Virus record (IMG/VR): IMGVR_UViG_3300025446_000011 | Coordinates: 1 to 52,069 of that record | Strand: one strand, 5' to 3' | Source: a virus | Length of the DNA: 52,069 bases | Notes under the pieces: model-generated | Told to the model about the DNA's origin: nothing | Databases searched by the model: none | The model's input: only the letters and a program-made list of their open reading frames with translations | In this document: positions 39,659 to 46,853 of the stretch, piece by piece | Layout: each line of letters opens with the position of its first letter | Numbering within the stretch: position 1 is the stretch's first letter | Program-made: the position numbers and the translations under genes

Positions 39659-40495
39659 ATGGGCCTCAGGCACGGCAGCCTCTTCAGCGGCATCGGGATG
39701 ATTGACTACGGCCTGGAGCTTGCGGGCTTCAGGACCGCATGGCAGGTAGAGATAGACCCCTACTGCCAGGCGGTGCTGCGCAAGCACTGGCCGGGGGTCC
39801 CTCTCTACGGGGACGTGAAGGAGTGCGGGAGTGGGAGAGAGCACGAGCTTGAGCGGGTTGACCTCGTCAGCGGGGGGTTCCCCTGCACAGACATCAGTAT
39901 CGCCGGTCACGGGCCGGGAATCGGCACCCCCGACAACCCGACGAAGAGAAGTGGCCTCTGGTACGAGTTCCACCGAATCGTGCGGGAGATGCGCCCTAGG
40001 TGGGCAGTCATTGAAAACGTGGCTAGACTCCTGCATACGGACGATGGTGCCGGGGTCATCTTTGACATGGAGAAGGAGGGATATGCGTGCTGGCCCTTCC
40101 TACTGGGAAGCCATGTCATCGGAGCGCCCCACGAGAGGCGGAGGGCTTGGATTGTCTGCCGTGACAACCACTCCCACGGCGACTGCGATACTGGTGCAGG
40201 AGTGGGACAGGGGCAGCTTCCCGATAACCTCCGGCGGGCGTTTGAGGAAGCGGTCGAAAAGGAACATCACTGGAAGTGCGAACTGGCCGCAGGAGATGAT
40301 GGCACGCATGGTCCTCCAGAGGAACCCGAGCCTGCTGCCTACAGCCGAGGCGTGCGAAGAGTTCATGATGATTCCCACTGGGTGGACCGACTTAGGTGCT
40401 GCGGGAACAGTGTCATATGGTTCTTCCCCGCAGTCATCGGAGCCTACATCGCCCAGGCCGGGGAAGGAGGGGAAGATGGAGACAGAGGAGACTAG
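39659..40495 (+). CDS. DNA cytosine-C5 methyltransferase 1
   Basis: A 278-residue C5 methyltransferase. Motif I is SLFSGIGMIDYGLELAGF (residues 6-23), motif IV GGFPCTDIS (about 70-78, catalytic Cys), motif VI WAVIENVARLL (about 117-127), motif VIII HERRRAWIV (about 155-163), and motif X WVDRLRCCGNSVIWFFPAV (about 241-259). The target-recognition segment between VIII and X is only about 75 residues. Codons become AT-richer from about 39840, where a second open frame begins. Likely leaderless. Recognition sequence unknown. Confidence 0.85.
   Translation: MGLRHGSLFSGIGMIDYGLELAGFRTAWQVEIDPYCQAVLRKHWPGVPLYGDVKECGSGREHELERVDLVSGGFPCTDISIAGHGPGIGTPDNPTKRSGLWYEFHRIVREMRPRWAVIENVARLLHTDDGAGVIFDMEKEGYACWPFLLGSHVIGAPHERRRAWIVCRDNHSHGDCDTGAGVGQGQLPDNLRRAFEEAVEKEHHWKCELAAGDDGTHGPPEEPEPAAYSRGVRRVHDDSHWVDRLRCCGNSVIWFFPAVIGAYIAQAGEGGEDGDRGD
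39831..40475 (+). other. Open +1 frame overlapping methyltransferase 1
   Basis: Open from an ATG at 39831 and continuous, without a stop, into the 40476 gene. The translation holds TPTATAI, SGGRLRK and MMIPTGWTDL, which resemble the LNPxxVEWLMGFPxGWTDL pattern I recall from proteins annotated next to phage C5 methyltransferases. Equally long +1 frames overlap the other two methyltransferases. It may be a dual-coded gene or a conserved shadow frame. Confidence 0.35.
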
Positions 40496-40814
40496 GACGG
40501 GGGCAGAGGCAGGGGGGCAGGCAGCGCCGCCTGCGCCGGCCGGGCAGGCCCAGGCAGTGCCCAGGGCCAGGAGGCCGAGGGCCAAGGGGGAGTGGGCCTT
40601 CATCTCCAAGCGGGTCCTTGCCCGCCTCGACAGGCAGCCCAGCAACCTCCAGTCGTTGGAGAAACGGCTGGTGGAGGTAAAGCATATAGTCAAGGAGGGG
40701 CTGACCGAGCAGGCGGAGCTGGAGGAGGCTATCGCAGCCTTCAAGGGCGTGCGTGCCAAGGGCGGCCCCCAGCCACCTGAGAGGCGGCCGGCAAAGGCCA
40801 AGACCCTGTCCTAG
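40476..40814 (+). CDS. Small basic helical protein between methyltransferases
   Basis: A 112-residue protein starting at ATG 40476 after AAGGAGGGGAAG. A disordered Ala/Pro/Gly N-terminus is followed by a charged coiled coil (about 50-95, VLARLDRQPSNLQSLEKRL). It overlaps the methyltransferase 1 end by 20 bases in the same frame as the overlapping open frame. Unknown function; possibly a partner subunit. Confidence 0.6.
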   Translation: METEETRTGAEAGGQAAPPAPAGQAQAVPRARRPRAKGEWAFISKRVLARLDRQPSNLQSLEKRLVEVKHIVKEGLTEQAELEEAIAAFKGVRAKGGPQPPERRPAKAKTLS

Positions 40815-40821
40815 GGGCATA

Positions 40822-41703
40822 GTGAGAGTCTACTACAACGACAACGACAAGTTCTGCTGCGGGTGGGTGGAAAAGCTCATCGAGGCAGGGCTTGTCCCCC
40901 CTGGGGACATCGACGACAGGAGCATATGCGATATAGGGCCCGAAGAGGTCAGGAGGTACGACCAGTGCCACTTCTTCAACGGGATTGGGGGATGGCCCCT
41001 GGCCCTCCTCCAGGCAGGGTGGGGGGACAGGCCCGTATGGACAGGCTCGTGCCCGTGCCAGCCGTTCAGCTCGGCAGGGAGGAAGGAGGGGGTCAAGGAT
41101 GAAAGGCACCTCTGGCCAGCCTTCTTCGGCCTCATCCAGGAGTGCCGCCCTCCAGTCGTGCTTGGAGAGCAGGTTGCGACAGCGGTTGGAAGGGGCTGGC
41201 TCGACATTGTACTCGGAGACCTGGAGGCGGAAGGCTACGCCTGCGGGGCGACTGTACTTGGCGCACACAGCGTCGGCGGCCCCCACATCAGGCAGCGGAT
41301 ATACTGGTGGGGCGACAGGGATTTCAGGGTACCCTACCCCGCAGGCACGGGACTACAAGGGTCCGCAGGGGAGGGCCTACGAGACCAAGCGTGCGACCTG
41401 CTCGACGACGAGCAGGGTGGTCGGGAAGAAGAAGCAGCAGGCGCTCGACCTCCCGGCAGTGGCGCTGATGGTGGAGGGAGTGGGGCAGCGCTTCCCGGAG
41501 GCAAGGGTTTCTGGAAGGGCTGGGAATGGCTTCTGTTCCGTGACGGCACGAGGCGTCCAGTTGAACCCGGCGCTTTCCCGCTGGCTCATGGGGTTCCCCA
41601 GGGAGTGGGACGACTGCGTGGCTACGGTAACGCTCTCTGCGTCCCGACCGCCAAGGCGTTCATAGGGTCCTACATGGAGGCCGTCAGCCCAGCAGTTCCC
41701 TGA
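40822..41703 (+). CDS. DNA cytosine-C5 methyltransferase 2
   Basis: A 293-residue enzyme with a GTG start seven bases after the upstream stop. N-terminal YYNDNDKFCCGWVEKLIEAG (given in part) and FFNGIGGWPLALLQAGW (motif I, about 52-68) mark the phage/actinobacterial Dcm type. Motif IV is GSCPCQPFSSAGR (about 76-88), motif VI reads LGEQVAT, motif VIII GGPHIRQRIYWWGD (about 153-166), and motif X GRLRGYGNALCVP (about 269-281). EPGAFPLAHGVPQGVGRLR precedes motif X as in relatives. The middle target domain is low-complexity. Confidence 0.85.
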   Translation: MRVYYNDNDKFCCGWVEKLIEAGLVPPGDIDDRSICDIGPEEVRRYDQCHFFNGIGGWPLALLQAGWGDRPVWTGSCPCQPFSSAGRKEGVKDERHLWPAFFGLIQECRPPVVLGEQVATAVGRGWLDIVLGDLEAEGYACGATVLGAHSVGGPHIRQRIYWWGDRDFRVPYPAGTGLQGSAGEGLRDQACDLLDDEQGGREEEAAGARPPGSGADGGGSGAALPGGKGFWKGWEWLLFRDGTRRPVEPGAFPLAHGVPQGVGRLRGYGNALCVPTAKAFIGSYMEAVSPAVP

Positions 41704-42538
41704 ACTTGTCGGGCAGCCTGCCCGCCAGGCCCTCGTCGAAGTCCTGTAGGTACTCGGGGGGCACCCTGCCCCTTATCCGCCCCACGTCCTGCGGCTGGTC
41801 CCAGTAGCGGAACCCTGCGTCCATGAGCTGGTAGAACAGGTCCTTGCGGTGGCCCTTCATGCGGATTACGTCGGTGTCGTCCTGCCCGTAGTTCGGCCCG
41901 AACTCCTCCATCCCCAGGGCGACGAGGAGGCCCGGCATGTCCACCCCTGCCTCTGGGCATACCTTGATGTTCACCTCGTAGGAACCCCAGCTCTCCTCCG
42001 ACTTCCTGCTTATCACCCCGTCCCCCTTGGCCTGGGGTTCTTCCATGAAGCCCTCGTAGGTCTGTGGCATCTTGTAGTCCTGCGCTGTCTCTATCTCGGC
42101 CCTGGTCTTTTCCCAGTCCTTGGGGGTCTCCCAGACCCGCAGGTACAGGACCCCGTCCCTTGCCATCCAGCCGTACAGCCAGTCCAGCATGCCGGGCTTG
42201 AAGGCGACCTGGTTGTACGTCCTGCCGCCCAGGTACAGGGAGTACCGTGTCCGCTCTTTCTTGGGCCTGGGGTTCCTGTGCTCGGCGGCTCTCTCGGCGG
42301 CCCTCTCGGCCGCTTCCCTCCTGGCCTCGGCCTCCTCGGCTTCCTTCTCGGCCTTCTCGGCCGCTGCCTTCCTGGCCTCGGCCCAGTGCTCCGGGCTGAC
42401 GTAGGGTAGGCCCGATGCCTCTAGCTCCGCCCATGCCCTGCGCCGTGCCTCACGCTCGGCCCTCCTGGTCTCGAAGCCCTTCCAGAACTCCTCGCTCCGG
42501 GCTATAAGCTCGGAGAGTTCCGTGCCGCAGTTTTCCAT
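41684..42538 (-). CDS. Coiled-coil protein of unknown function
   Basis: A 284-residue protein starting MENCGTELSELIARSEEF after GGAGGGAGC. Residues 20-100 form an Ala/Glu/Arg coiled coil (EAEEAEARREAAERAAERAA); the C-terminal 170 residues are globular with RTYNQVAFKPGMLDWLYGWM. It ends 20 bases inside methyltransferase 2 on the opposite strand. No family recognised. Confidence 0.65.
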   Translation of the reverse strand: MENCGTELSELIARSEEFWKGFETRRAEREARRRAWAELEASGLPYVSPEHWAEARKAAAEKAEKEAEEAEARREAAERAAERAAEHRNPRPKKERTRYSLYLGGRTYNQVAFKPGMLDWLYGWMARDGVLYLRVWETPKDWEKTRAEIETAQDYKMPQTYEGFMEEPQAKGDGVISRKSEESWGSYEVNIKVCPEAGVDMPGLLVALGMEEFGPNYGQDDTDVIRMKGHRKDLFYQLMDAGFRYWDQPQDVGRIRGRVPPEYLQDFDEGLAGRLPDKFRELLG

Positions 42539-42555
42539 GCTCCCTCCATGCCTAT

Positions 42556-42593
42556 AGTATACACCGAGAAACACCAGGATACAGGGGGAAGTT
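42556..42593 (-). promoter_or_regulatory. Minus-strand bipartite promoter
   Basis: AACTTCCC-N22-TGTATACTATA, with the spacing conserved and the upstream half diverged. Drives the 42538 gene. Confidence 0.6.
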
Positions 42594-42604
42594 GGGGCGT
42601 TCCC

Positions 42605-42951
42605 CTAGTAGTTCTTCCAGAGGCACTCCACCTCGTCGGTATTGCTGAGCTTGTTCCGCTTCGGCACCCTGAGGAACGGCTCCCCGAGCGCCTCCAGGTA
42701 GGTCCTGTGCCCGTACTCGCTCAGCAGCCAGCGGAACCTGGCGCTCTTGAGCATGCCAAGAGCGGGGCGGTGGCTATGTCGTTGACATGATACTCCTCGA
42801 ACTTCCACGGGGCGAGGGTACCCACGGCCCACAGGACGTTCCCCCGCCCTGCGAACGGCTCCGTGTAGGTCCTGGCACAGGGCATCTGGTCCACCAGCAC
42901 CCTGGCCATGCCCGTCTTGCTCCCCGCATAGGGGAGGTTCGGCAACCGCAT
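42605..42951 (-). pseudogene. Decayed Dam-type adenine methyltransferase
   Basis: The 5' part (42721-42951, 76 codons) carries the Dam-like N-terminus: LPYAGSKTGMARVLVDQMP and EPFAGRGNVLWAV (motif I), then HVNDIATAP. The frame then stops, but the -1 frame continues to 42605 with RFRWLLSEYGHRTYLEALGE and VECLWKNY, which resemble the C-terminal part of phage adenine methylases. The catalytic DPPY region is missing entirely. So an internal deletion plus a frame change has removed activity. Alternatively the pieces are two small genes. The promoter at 42971 is intact. Confidence 0.6.
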
Positions 42952-42970
42952 TGTGTTTCCCCCCGCTTGC

Positions 42971-43008
42971 ATAATACATCGAGGTACATGCTCCGGCCAG
43001 GGTATCGT
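42971..43008 (-). promoter_or_regulatory. Minus-strand promoter, weaker match
   Basis: TGTATTATGC with the 22-base spacing to ACGATACC, which only partly matches AGAATCCC. Upstream of the decayed adenine methyltransferase. Confidence 0.45.
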
Positions 43009-43023
43009 CCCCAAGCCTGGATG

Positions 43024-43035
43024 GTATTAGCCAGC
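43024..43035 (+). promoter_or_regulatory. -10-like box for a leaderless gene (GTATTA-N6-ATG)
   Basis: GTATTA followed by GCCAGC and ATG: the third copy of this arrangement. Divergent from the minus-strand promoter at 42971. Confidence 0.55.
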
Positions 43036-44244
43036 ATGGGACTCGTCTACGGAAGTGTTTGCAGTGGTATAGAGGCAACCACGGTGGCATGGGAGAGTCT
43101 CGGGTGGAGGCCTGCCTGGTTCTCGGAAATAGACGAGTTCTGCTGCGAGGTCCTCAGGCAGAGGTACCGGGACAAGTACCCCGAGGCTGACAACCTCGGG
43201 GACATGGTAGGGATAACCGGGCACCCGAAGTTCCAGTCCACCCACGTGGACCTAATCGTCGCTGGTACGCCGTGCCCGGCGTTCTCCACAGGTGGCCTGC
43301 GGGGGGGATTCAAGGACGACAGGGGGAAACTTACACTTGAGTATGTCAAAATCCTTGGGGCAAAGAAGCCAGAGTGGTTCGTCTGGGAGAACGTCGATGG
43401 GGTCATCTCCATGCCCAACGTCCAAGAGGACGGTAGTGTGCCTGATGACAAAAGGTGGCTATTTGGCACCATCCTCGGGGAGATGGTTGAATGCGGGTAC
43501 GGGGTCGCCTACAGGGTTCTGGACCCACAGCATCTCGGCCTCCCCCAAAGCCGTCCCCGAGTCTTCGTGGTCGGCCATCTTGGCGACTGGGCCGGTCCCG
43601 AAAGAGTACTATTTAACGGATACCCATCTGATAACTACACTCCGGGAGGCGGCGATAAAGCGAGGCGCATACCTGCTCTTACTACCCAGACTGCGGGAAA
43701 TGCGAACGCAAGAGGCGTCGTCGTGGTTGAATGCACTGGCGAAGTGGACTGGGCAGACCCACCGTGCGGAGAAGACCGAAAGTGGGCGGTTCGTGCCCTC
43801 ACCCCGATGGAGGAAGAGAAAAGGCAGGGATTCCCCGGCGACTATACCGCCATTGACTGGCACGGAGGCCCAGCCCCCGACGCCCTGAGGTACAGAGCGA
43901 TAGGCAACTCCATGGCCATACCCGTCATGCGGTGGCTGGGGGAGCGCATACAGGAAGTAAACGACCAAATCAAGGGAGGCACGTTCATGGACCAGCATAA
44001 GGCAGACACGATAGACGGGGTACCGGTAGCGCCGCCGCAGCCCGAGTTCCAGCCCGAGATAGAGGCCAAGCCCAGGAAGCAGCATAGGACGCAGCAACGG
44101 GCATCCTTCCTGCCGCCTGTCCTCTCTCAAATGCTTGGCAGGATTCCCGCAAACGTCCAGATGGCCGAGAAACTACTCAGGGAGCTGGAGGAGCAGGCGG
44201 AACAGGTACGTTCCTTCATAGCAGCATTGAAGGCCCAGTCCTAG
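43036..44244 (+). CDS. DNA cytosine-C5 methyltransferase 3 with C-terminal tail
   Basis: A 402-residue protein. Motif I is GSVCSGIEATTVAWESLGW (residues 6-24), motif IV IVAGTPCPAFSTGG (about 74-87), motif VI WFVWENVDGVIS (about 113-124), motif VIII HLGLPQSRPRVFVVGHL (about 170-186), a target region, QGFPGDYTAID, and motif X YRAIGNSMAIPVMRWLGERI (about 284-303). From codon 318 a separate coiled-coil tail begins with its own SD (GGGAGG) and ATG at 43987, so it may also be made alone. GC3 drops between about 43290 and 43890, matching an overlapping open +1 frame. Confidence 0.87.
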   Translation: MGLVYGSVCSGIEATTVAWESLGWRPAWFSEIDEFCCEVLRQRYRDKYPEADNLGDMVGITGHPKFQSTHVDLIVAGTPCPAFSTGGLRGGFKDDRGKLTLEYVKILGAKKPEWFVWENVDGVISMPNVQEDGSVPDDKRWLFGTILGEMVECGYGVAYRVLDPQHLGLPQSRPRVFVVGHLGDWAGPERVLFNGYPSDNYTPGGGDKARRIPALTTQTAGNANARGVVVVECTGEVDWADPPCGEDRKWAVRALTPMEEEKRQGFPGDYTAIDWHGGPAPDALRYRAIGNSMAIPVMRWLGERIQEVNDQIKGGTFMDQHKADTIDGVPVAPPQPEFQPEIEAKPRKQHRTQQRASFLPPVLSQMLGRIPANVQMAEKLLRELEEQAEQVRSFIAALKAQS

Positions 44245-44272
44245 AATTTATCCCATCCTCTCCTGCTTGAGT

Positions 44273-44294
44273 ACCCTTCGGGTCGTTTTTTTTT
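44273..44294 (+). terminator. Intrinsic terminator after methyltransferase 3
   Basis: A short stem ACCC / GGGT around TTC, followed by CG and nine T residues. The longest U-tract in the window. Confidence 0.7.
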
Positions 44295-44369
44295 GTGGGA
44301 CACATCAGAATGGCGTATTGTAGTGGTGGCAGCCCTTGTACTGGCTGTACTATATTGATTGGAGGAACT

Positions 44370-45341
44370 GTGACAACCCCACCTAAAAGCAAGGAGACCA
44401 TGGACAGGTTCTACCACCACTTCCAGCCGGAGTGCGTGAGGCTCATCCAGCAGATGTCTGACGAGGAGATAGTCTCAGTAAAGCTGTCTGAGATAACGGA
44501 AGGGGAGGGGATGGACGTCAAGCGGAACCCCTTCTCTCCCGAGTCCGATGATTATTTCCGCTCTATCATTGAGAGTGGCAAGGAGAAGGACCTTCCGCCC
44601 GTCTTCCTGGAGCTTAGCGACGGCACCAAGAGGGACTTTGAGGGGAACCTCATCTTGGCGGGGTACACTATTGTGGACGGGCGTCATCGGGTGAGGGCAA
44701 AGCGCCTCCTTGACCCCGAAGGCTGCATCCGGGCCGTAATCTTCTACCCCCTGGCCCCCGTTGAGAGAATCATCCTCGGGGTATGGCCGAACTGGGGTGG
44801 ACCTCAGAAGATGACCGACGAAGACATTGAGATGAACGTCGTGGCCATGATGAAGCGCAAGTACGATGGCGGCCTTGCCTTGACGGCTGCCGAGGTTCGC
44901 AAGGCGTTCCCCTTTATCCCCTCTATCACCCTGAACAAAATCATACACACCGTAGACGACAGGGTGAGCGTCAAGGGCGTAATTGACGCCCGGCGTGCGA
45001 TACTCAAGGAGGAGATGAGGCGGGACCTGGCCATCAAGCACTTCGGGCTGTCCCCCGCTGACATTAAGGCCCTGGACGACCAGGACTTCCAGAAGACAAG
45101 GAACGCCAAGCGTGACAAGGACCGCATGGGACGCCTGGACGGACAGTTCAAGAGCATCAACACGACCCTGACCAACGCCGTGGAGGCCATGATTGAGGAC
45201 GTGCAGAACCACCGTCTGAGCGTGGCTTCCGCCTGCAAGCGTCTGGACAAGCTGGCTGTGAAGGCGGCTTCCCTGGCCAAGAGGTTTGAATCGTCAAAGG
45301 CCAAAATCAAGCGGGCCGAGAGCCTCTCCTTGGCTGTCTAG
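44370..45341 (+). CDS. ParB/Srx-like DNA-binding or nuclease protein
   Basis: A 323-residue protein from the GTG at 44370 (GGAGG four bases before); ATG 44400 with AAGGAGA is the alternative. Residues about 30-135 form a ParB/sulfiredoxin-like domain: ISVKLSEI-type strand, FEGNLILAGYTIVDGRHRVRAKRLLD (given in part), with the G-x-x-x-x-DGxHR core and VIFYPL strand. The C-terminal half is helical and HTH-like (LTAAEVRKAFPFIPSITLNK). ParB-like proteins often neighbour phage methyltransferases. Codon use is AT-richer than surroundings, suggesting separate ancestry. Could be a nuclease, partition factor or regulator. Confidence 0.7.
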   Translation: MTTPPKSKETMDRFYHHFQPECVRLIQQMSDEEIVSVKLSEITEGEGMDVKRNPFSPESDDYFRSIIESGKEKDLPPVFLELSDGTKRDFEGNLILAGYTIVDGRHRVRAKRLLDPEGCIRAVIFYPLAPVERIILGVWPNWGGPQKMTDEDIEMNVVAMMKRKYDGGLALTAAEVRKAFPFIPSITLNKIIHTVDDRVSVKGVIDARRAILKEEMRRDLAIKHFGLSPADIKALDDQDFQKTRNAKRDKDRMGRLDGQFKSINTTLTNAVEAMIEDVQNHRLSVASACKRLDKLAVKAASLAKRFESSKAKIKRAESLSLAV

Positions 45342-45660
45342 GCAGGTCATGCTCCCACAAAACGAACACCCTCCACCCCTGTCGGGTGTAATCGGCAAGG
45401 GTGGAGGAGTCCCTCTCCCTGTTGCGGGCAATCTTGGCCAGCCAGAACTTGGTGTTGGTCTTGGGGACGGTGAAATGTAAGGGGCAGCCGTGCCAAAAGC
45501 ATCCGTGGACGAACACGGCTACCCTCTTCGACTTGTTGAGCCAGTCAGGCCCTCTCCCCCTACTATGCCTCAGGCGGCAGCCTGCGGCGGCCTCCACAGC
45601 CTTTCGGGCAGAGACCTCCAGCTTGGAGACGGACCTGAACTGCCTCATGTCCAGGCTCAC
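45307..45660 (-). CDS. Vsr-like very-short-patch repair endonuclease
   Basis: A 117-residue protein matching Vsr, which nicks 5' of the T in T:G mismatches formed by deamination of 5-methylcytosine. Features are GRGPDWL (Asp like the catalytic Asp51), VAVFVHGCFWHGC (about 50-62, containing the active-site His and zinc-binding residues), TKFWLAKIARNRERD (about 72-86) and WRVFVLWEHDL (about 96-106). GTG start overlapping the upstream stop (GTGA). It overlaps the end of the ParB-like gene by 35 bases. Its presence fits three C5 methyltransferases nearby. Confidence 0.85.
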   Translation of the reverse strand: MSLDMRQFRSVSKLEVSARKAVEAAAGCRLRHSRGRGPDWLNKSKRVAVFVHGCFWHGCPLHFTVPKTNTKFWLAKIARNRERDSSTLADYTRQGWRVFVLWEHDLPRQPRRGSRPA

Positions 45661-46181
45661 GCCGGTACCTCGTCCTCCCCCGTAACCTTTGGCAGGGCGG
45701 CCATCACCCGCAGCCGCATGTAGCCTACGAAGTGCTCCTCGGCGTTCTCGTGCGGGGAGGGGGGGTCTACGGCGGCGTACATGCCCACGCTGTCCTCCGG
45801 CCCGTCCTCCACAGGCTCCCGGAGCAGCCCTATTACCCTCCTGGTGAGCAGGCGGACATCGTCTTCCGTCAGCCTGTACCCCAGGCGGGGGGCCTCGCTC
45901 CTCACGGCGGCGGATACGCCCATCGGGTAGCGGGCCAGGTACTCCCGCATGCTGCGGGGGGGCACGTAGGGGGCTGTCCTTCCCGTAGCGGGGCTGGTGT
46001 CCCTGGACCATCCCTGGATGTGCATCCCCCCCAGGAGGGCGAGGTCCTTCTCGGTCAGGGGTATGTCTGGGGGGCTGGGCGGGTCACGAAAGTAGGGGTC
46101 CGGGAGGTCGGGGCAGGGGGCTATCCCCATGCCCCTCAGGAACTCCGTGTCGGTCCTCTCCGACGGCCACTTCCATCCCAT
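45657..46181 (-). CDS. Unknown protein upstream of Vsr, leaderless start
   Basis: A 174-residue protein starting MGWKWPSERTDTEFLRG. Six bases separate TATAGT of the promoter from the ATG, so the mRNA is probably leaderless. Pro-rich N-terminus, then a helical region (MREYLARYPMGVSAAVRSEA). Coupled to vsr by GTGA. No family recognised. Confidence 0.65.
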   Translation of the reverse strand: MGWKWPSERTDTEFLRGMGIAPCPDLPDPYFRDPPSPPDIPLTEKDLALLGGMHIQGWSRDTSPATGRTAPYVPPRSMREYLARYPMGVSAAVRSEAPRLGYRLTEDDVRLLTRRVIGLLREPVEDGPEDSVGMYAAVDPPSPHENAEEHFVGYMRLRVMAALPKVTGEDEVPA

Positions 46182-46187
46182 GCCTTG

Positions 46188-46225
46188 ACTATACATCGAG
46201 AGACCAGGGAATCCCTGGGGATTTT
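46188..46225 (-). promoter_or_regulatory. Minus-strand bipartite promoter for the vsr operon
   Basis: AAAATCCC-N22-TGTATAGT with the exact 22-base spacing. The spacer includes GGGATTCCC, an inverted repeat. Divergent from the 46257 gene. Confidence 0.65.
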
Positions 46226-46256
46226 CTGCTTTTCGGCGTATCCTATAGAGAGCGCT

Positions 46257-46613
46257 ATGCCTGTACAGAAGCGTACCTGCGCCAAGTGCGAGAGCGAGTT
46301 CGTCCTGCTCCCCGGCAAGCCGGGGCTGGCGATACACTGCCCCGCCTGCTCGGTGGAGACCACGCCCAAGGTCATGGGCAAGGTGTCGTGGGACGGCAAG
46401 CACTTGCAGCTATTGGAGATTACCTCCGACAGGAGGGCCGCCATGGCCTTCAACAGGGCACAGCAGCACAGCGGGGGGCTTACAGGCCCCCTGTCCGTGT
46501 TCAGCGTGGGCAGGGACCTAGCGGACGGGGAGGCGTCTAAGGTAGGCTCGGGGGCCGAGGGCGGTGCGGTTTACCGCTCCCGCCTGGGGGAGAAGCGTAC
46601 CGTCAAGAGGTAG
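46257..46613 (+). CDS. Small zinc-finger protein
   Basis: A 118-residue protein starting MPVQKRTCAKCESEFVLL with CAKC...CPAC (residues 8-32), a zinc ribbon, followed by a mixed region. TATAGA lies eight bases before the ATG without a clear SD. Its last 96 bases overlap the opposite-strand gene at 46518. Confidence 0.55.
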   Translation: MPVQKRTCAKCESEFVLLPGKPGLAIHCPACSVETTPKVMGKVSWDGKHLQLLEITSDRRAAMAFNRAQQHSGGLTGPLSVFSVGRDLADGEASKVGSGAEGGAVYRSRLGEKRTVKR

Positions 46614-46853
46614 GTCCTCCGGCTCGTCCGGGTGAAGCTCCAGCCACTCCTCCAGCTCCGGCCATGCCTCGTCCCCGTCCTCCAGCACCCCGAACGACTG
46701 CGTCTCCGGCAGGGGCACGTCGTCCATTGTCCCAAACGAGCCAAACCTGACCTCGTCCCAGGGGAGGCAGTCCTCCACCGGCAGGCCCGCCCGCTTGAGG
46801 ACGGGGCGCACCGAGAGGGCTATCCCCACTGCCCTGGGGAAGGTGCTACTCAC
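46518..46853 (-). CDS. Acidic small protein of unknown function
   Basis: A 111-residue acidic protein. GTG start overlapping the stop of the large upstream gene. It is rich in Glu/Pro/Leu (DGDEAWPELEEWLELHPDEP). It lies 3'-to-3' antisense to the zinc-finger gene for 96 bases; both frames look protein-like. Confidence 0.5.
   Translation of the reverse strand: MSSTFPRAVGIALSVRPVLKRAGLPVEDCLPWDEVRFGSFGTMDDVPLPETQSFGVLEDGDEAWPELEEWLELHPDEPEDLPLDGTLLPQAGAVNRTALGPRAYLRRLPVR

Noticed and set aside
42774-43037. Other minus-strand frames around the decayed adenine methyltransferase
   Set aside because: They lack the AGSK and EPFAGRG motifs and are Arg/Gly-rich shadows.
45732-46256. Upstream extension of the 46257 zinc-finger frame
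   Set aside because: It lies antisense to the well-supported gene at 45657 and crosses its promoter.
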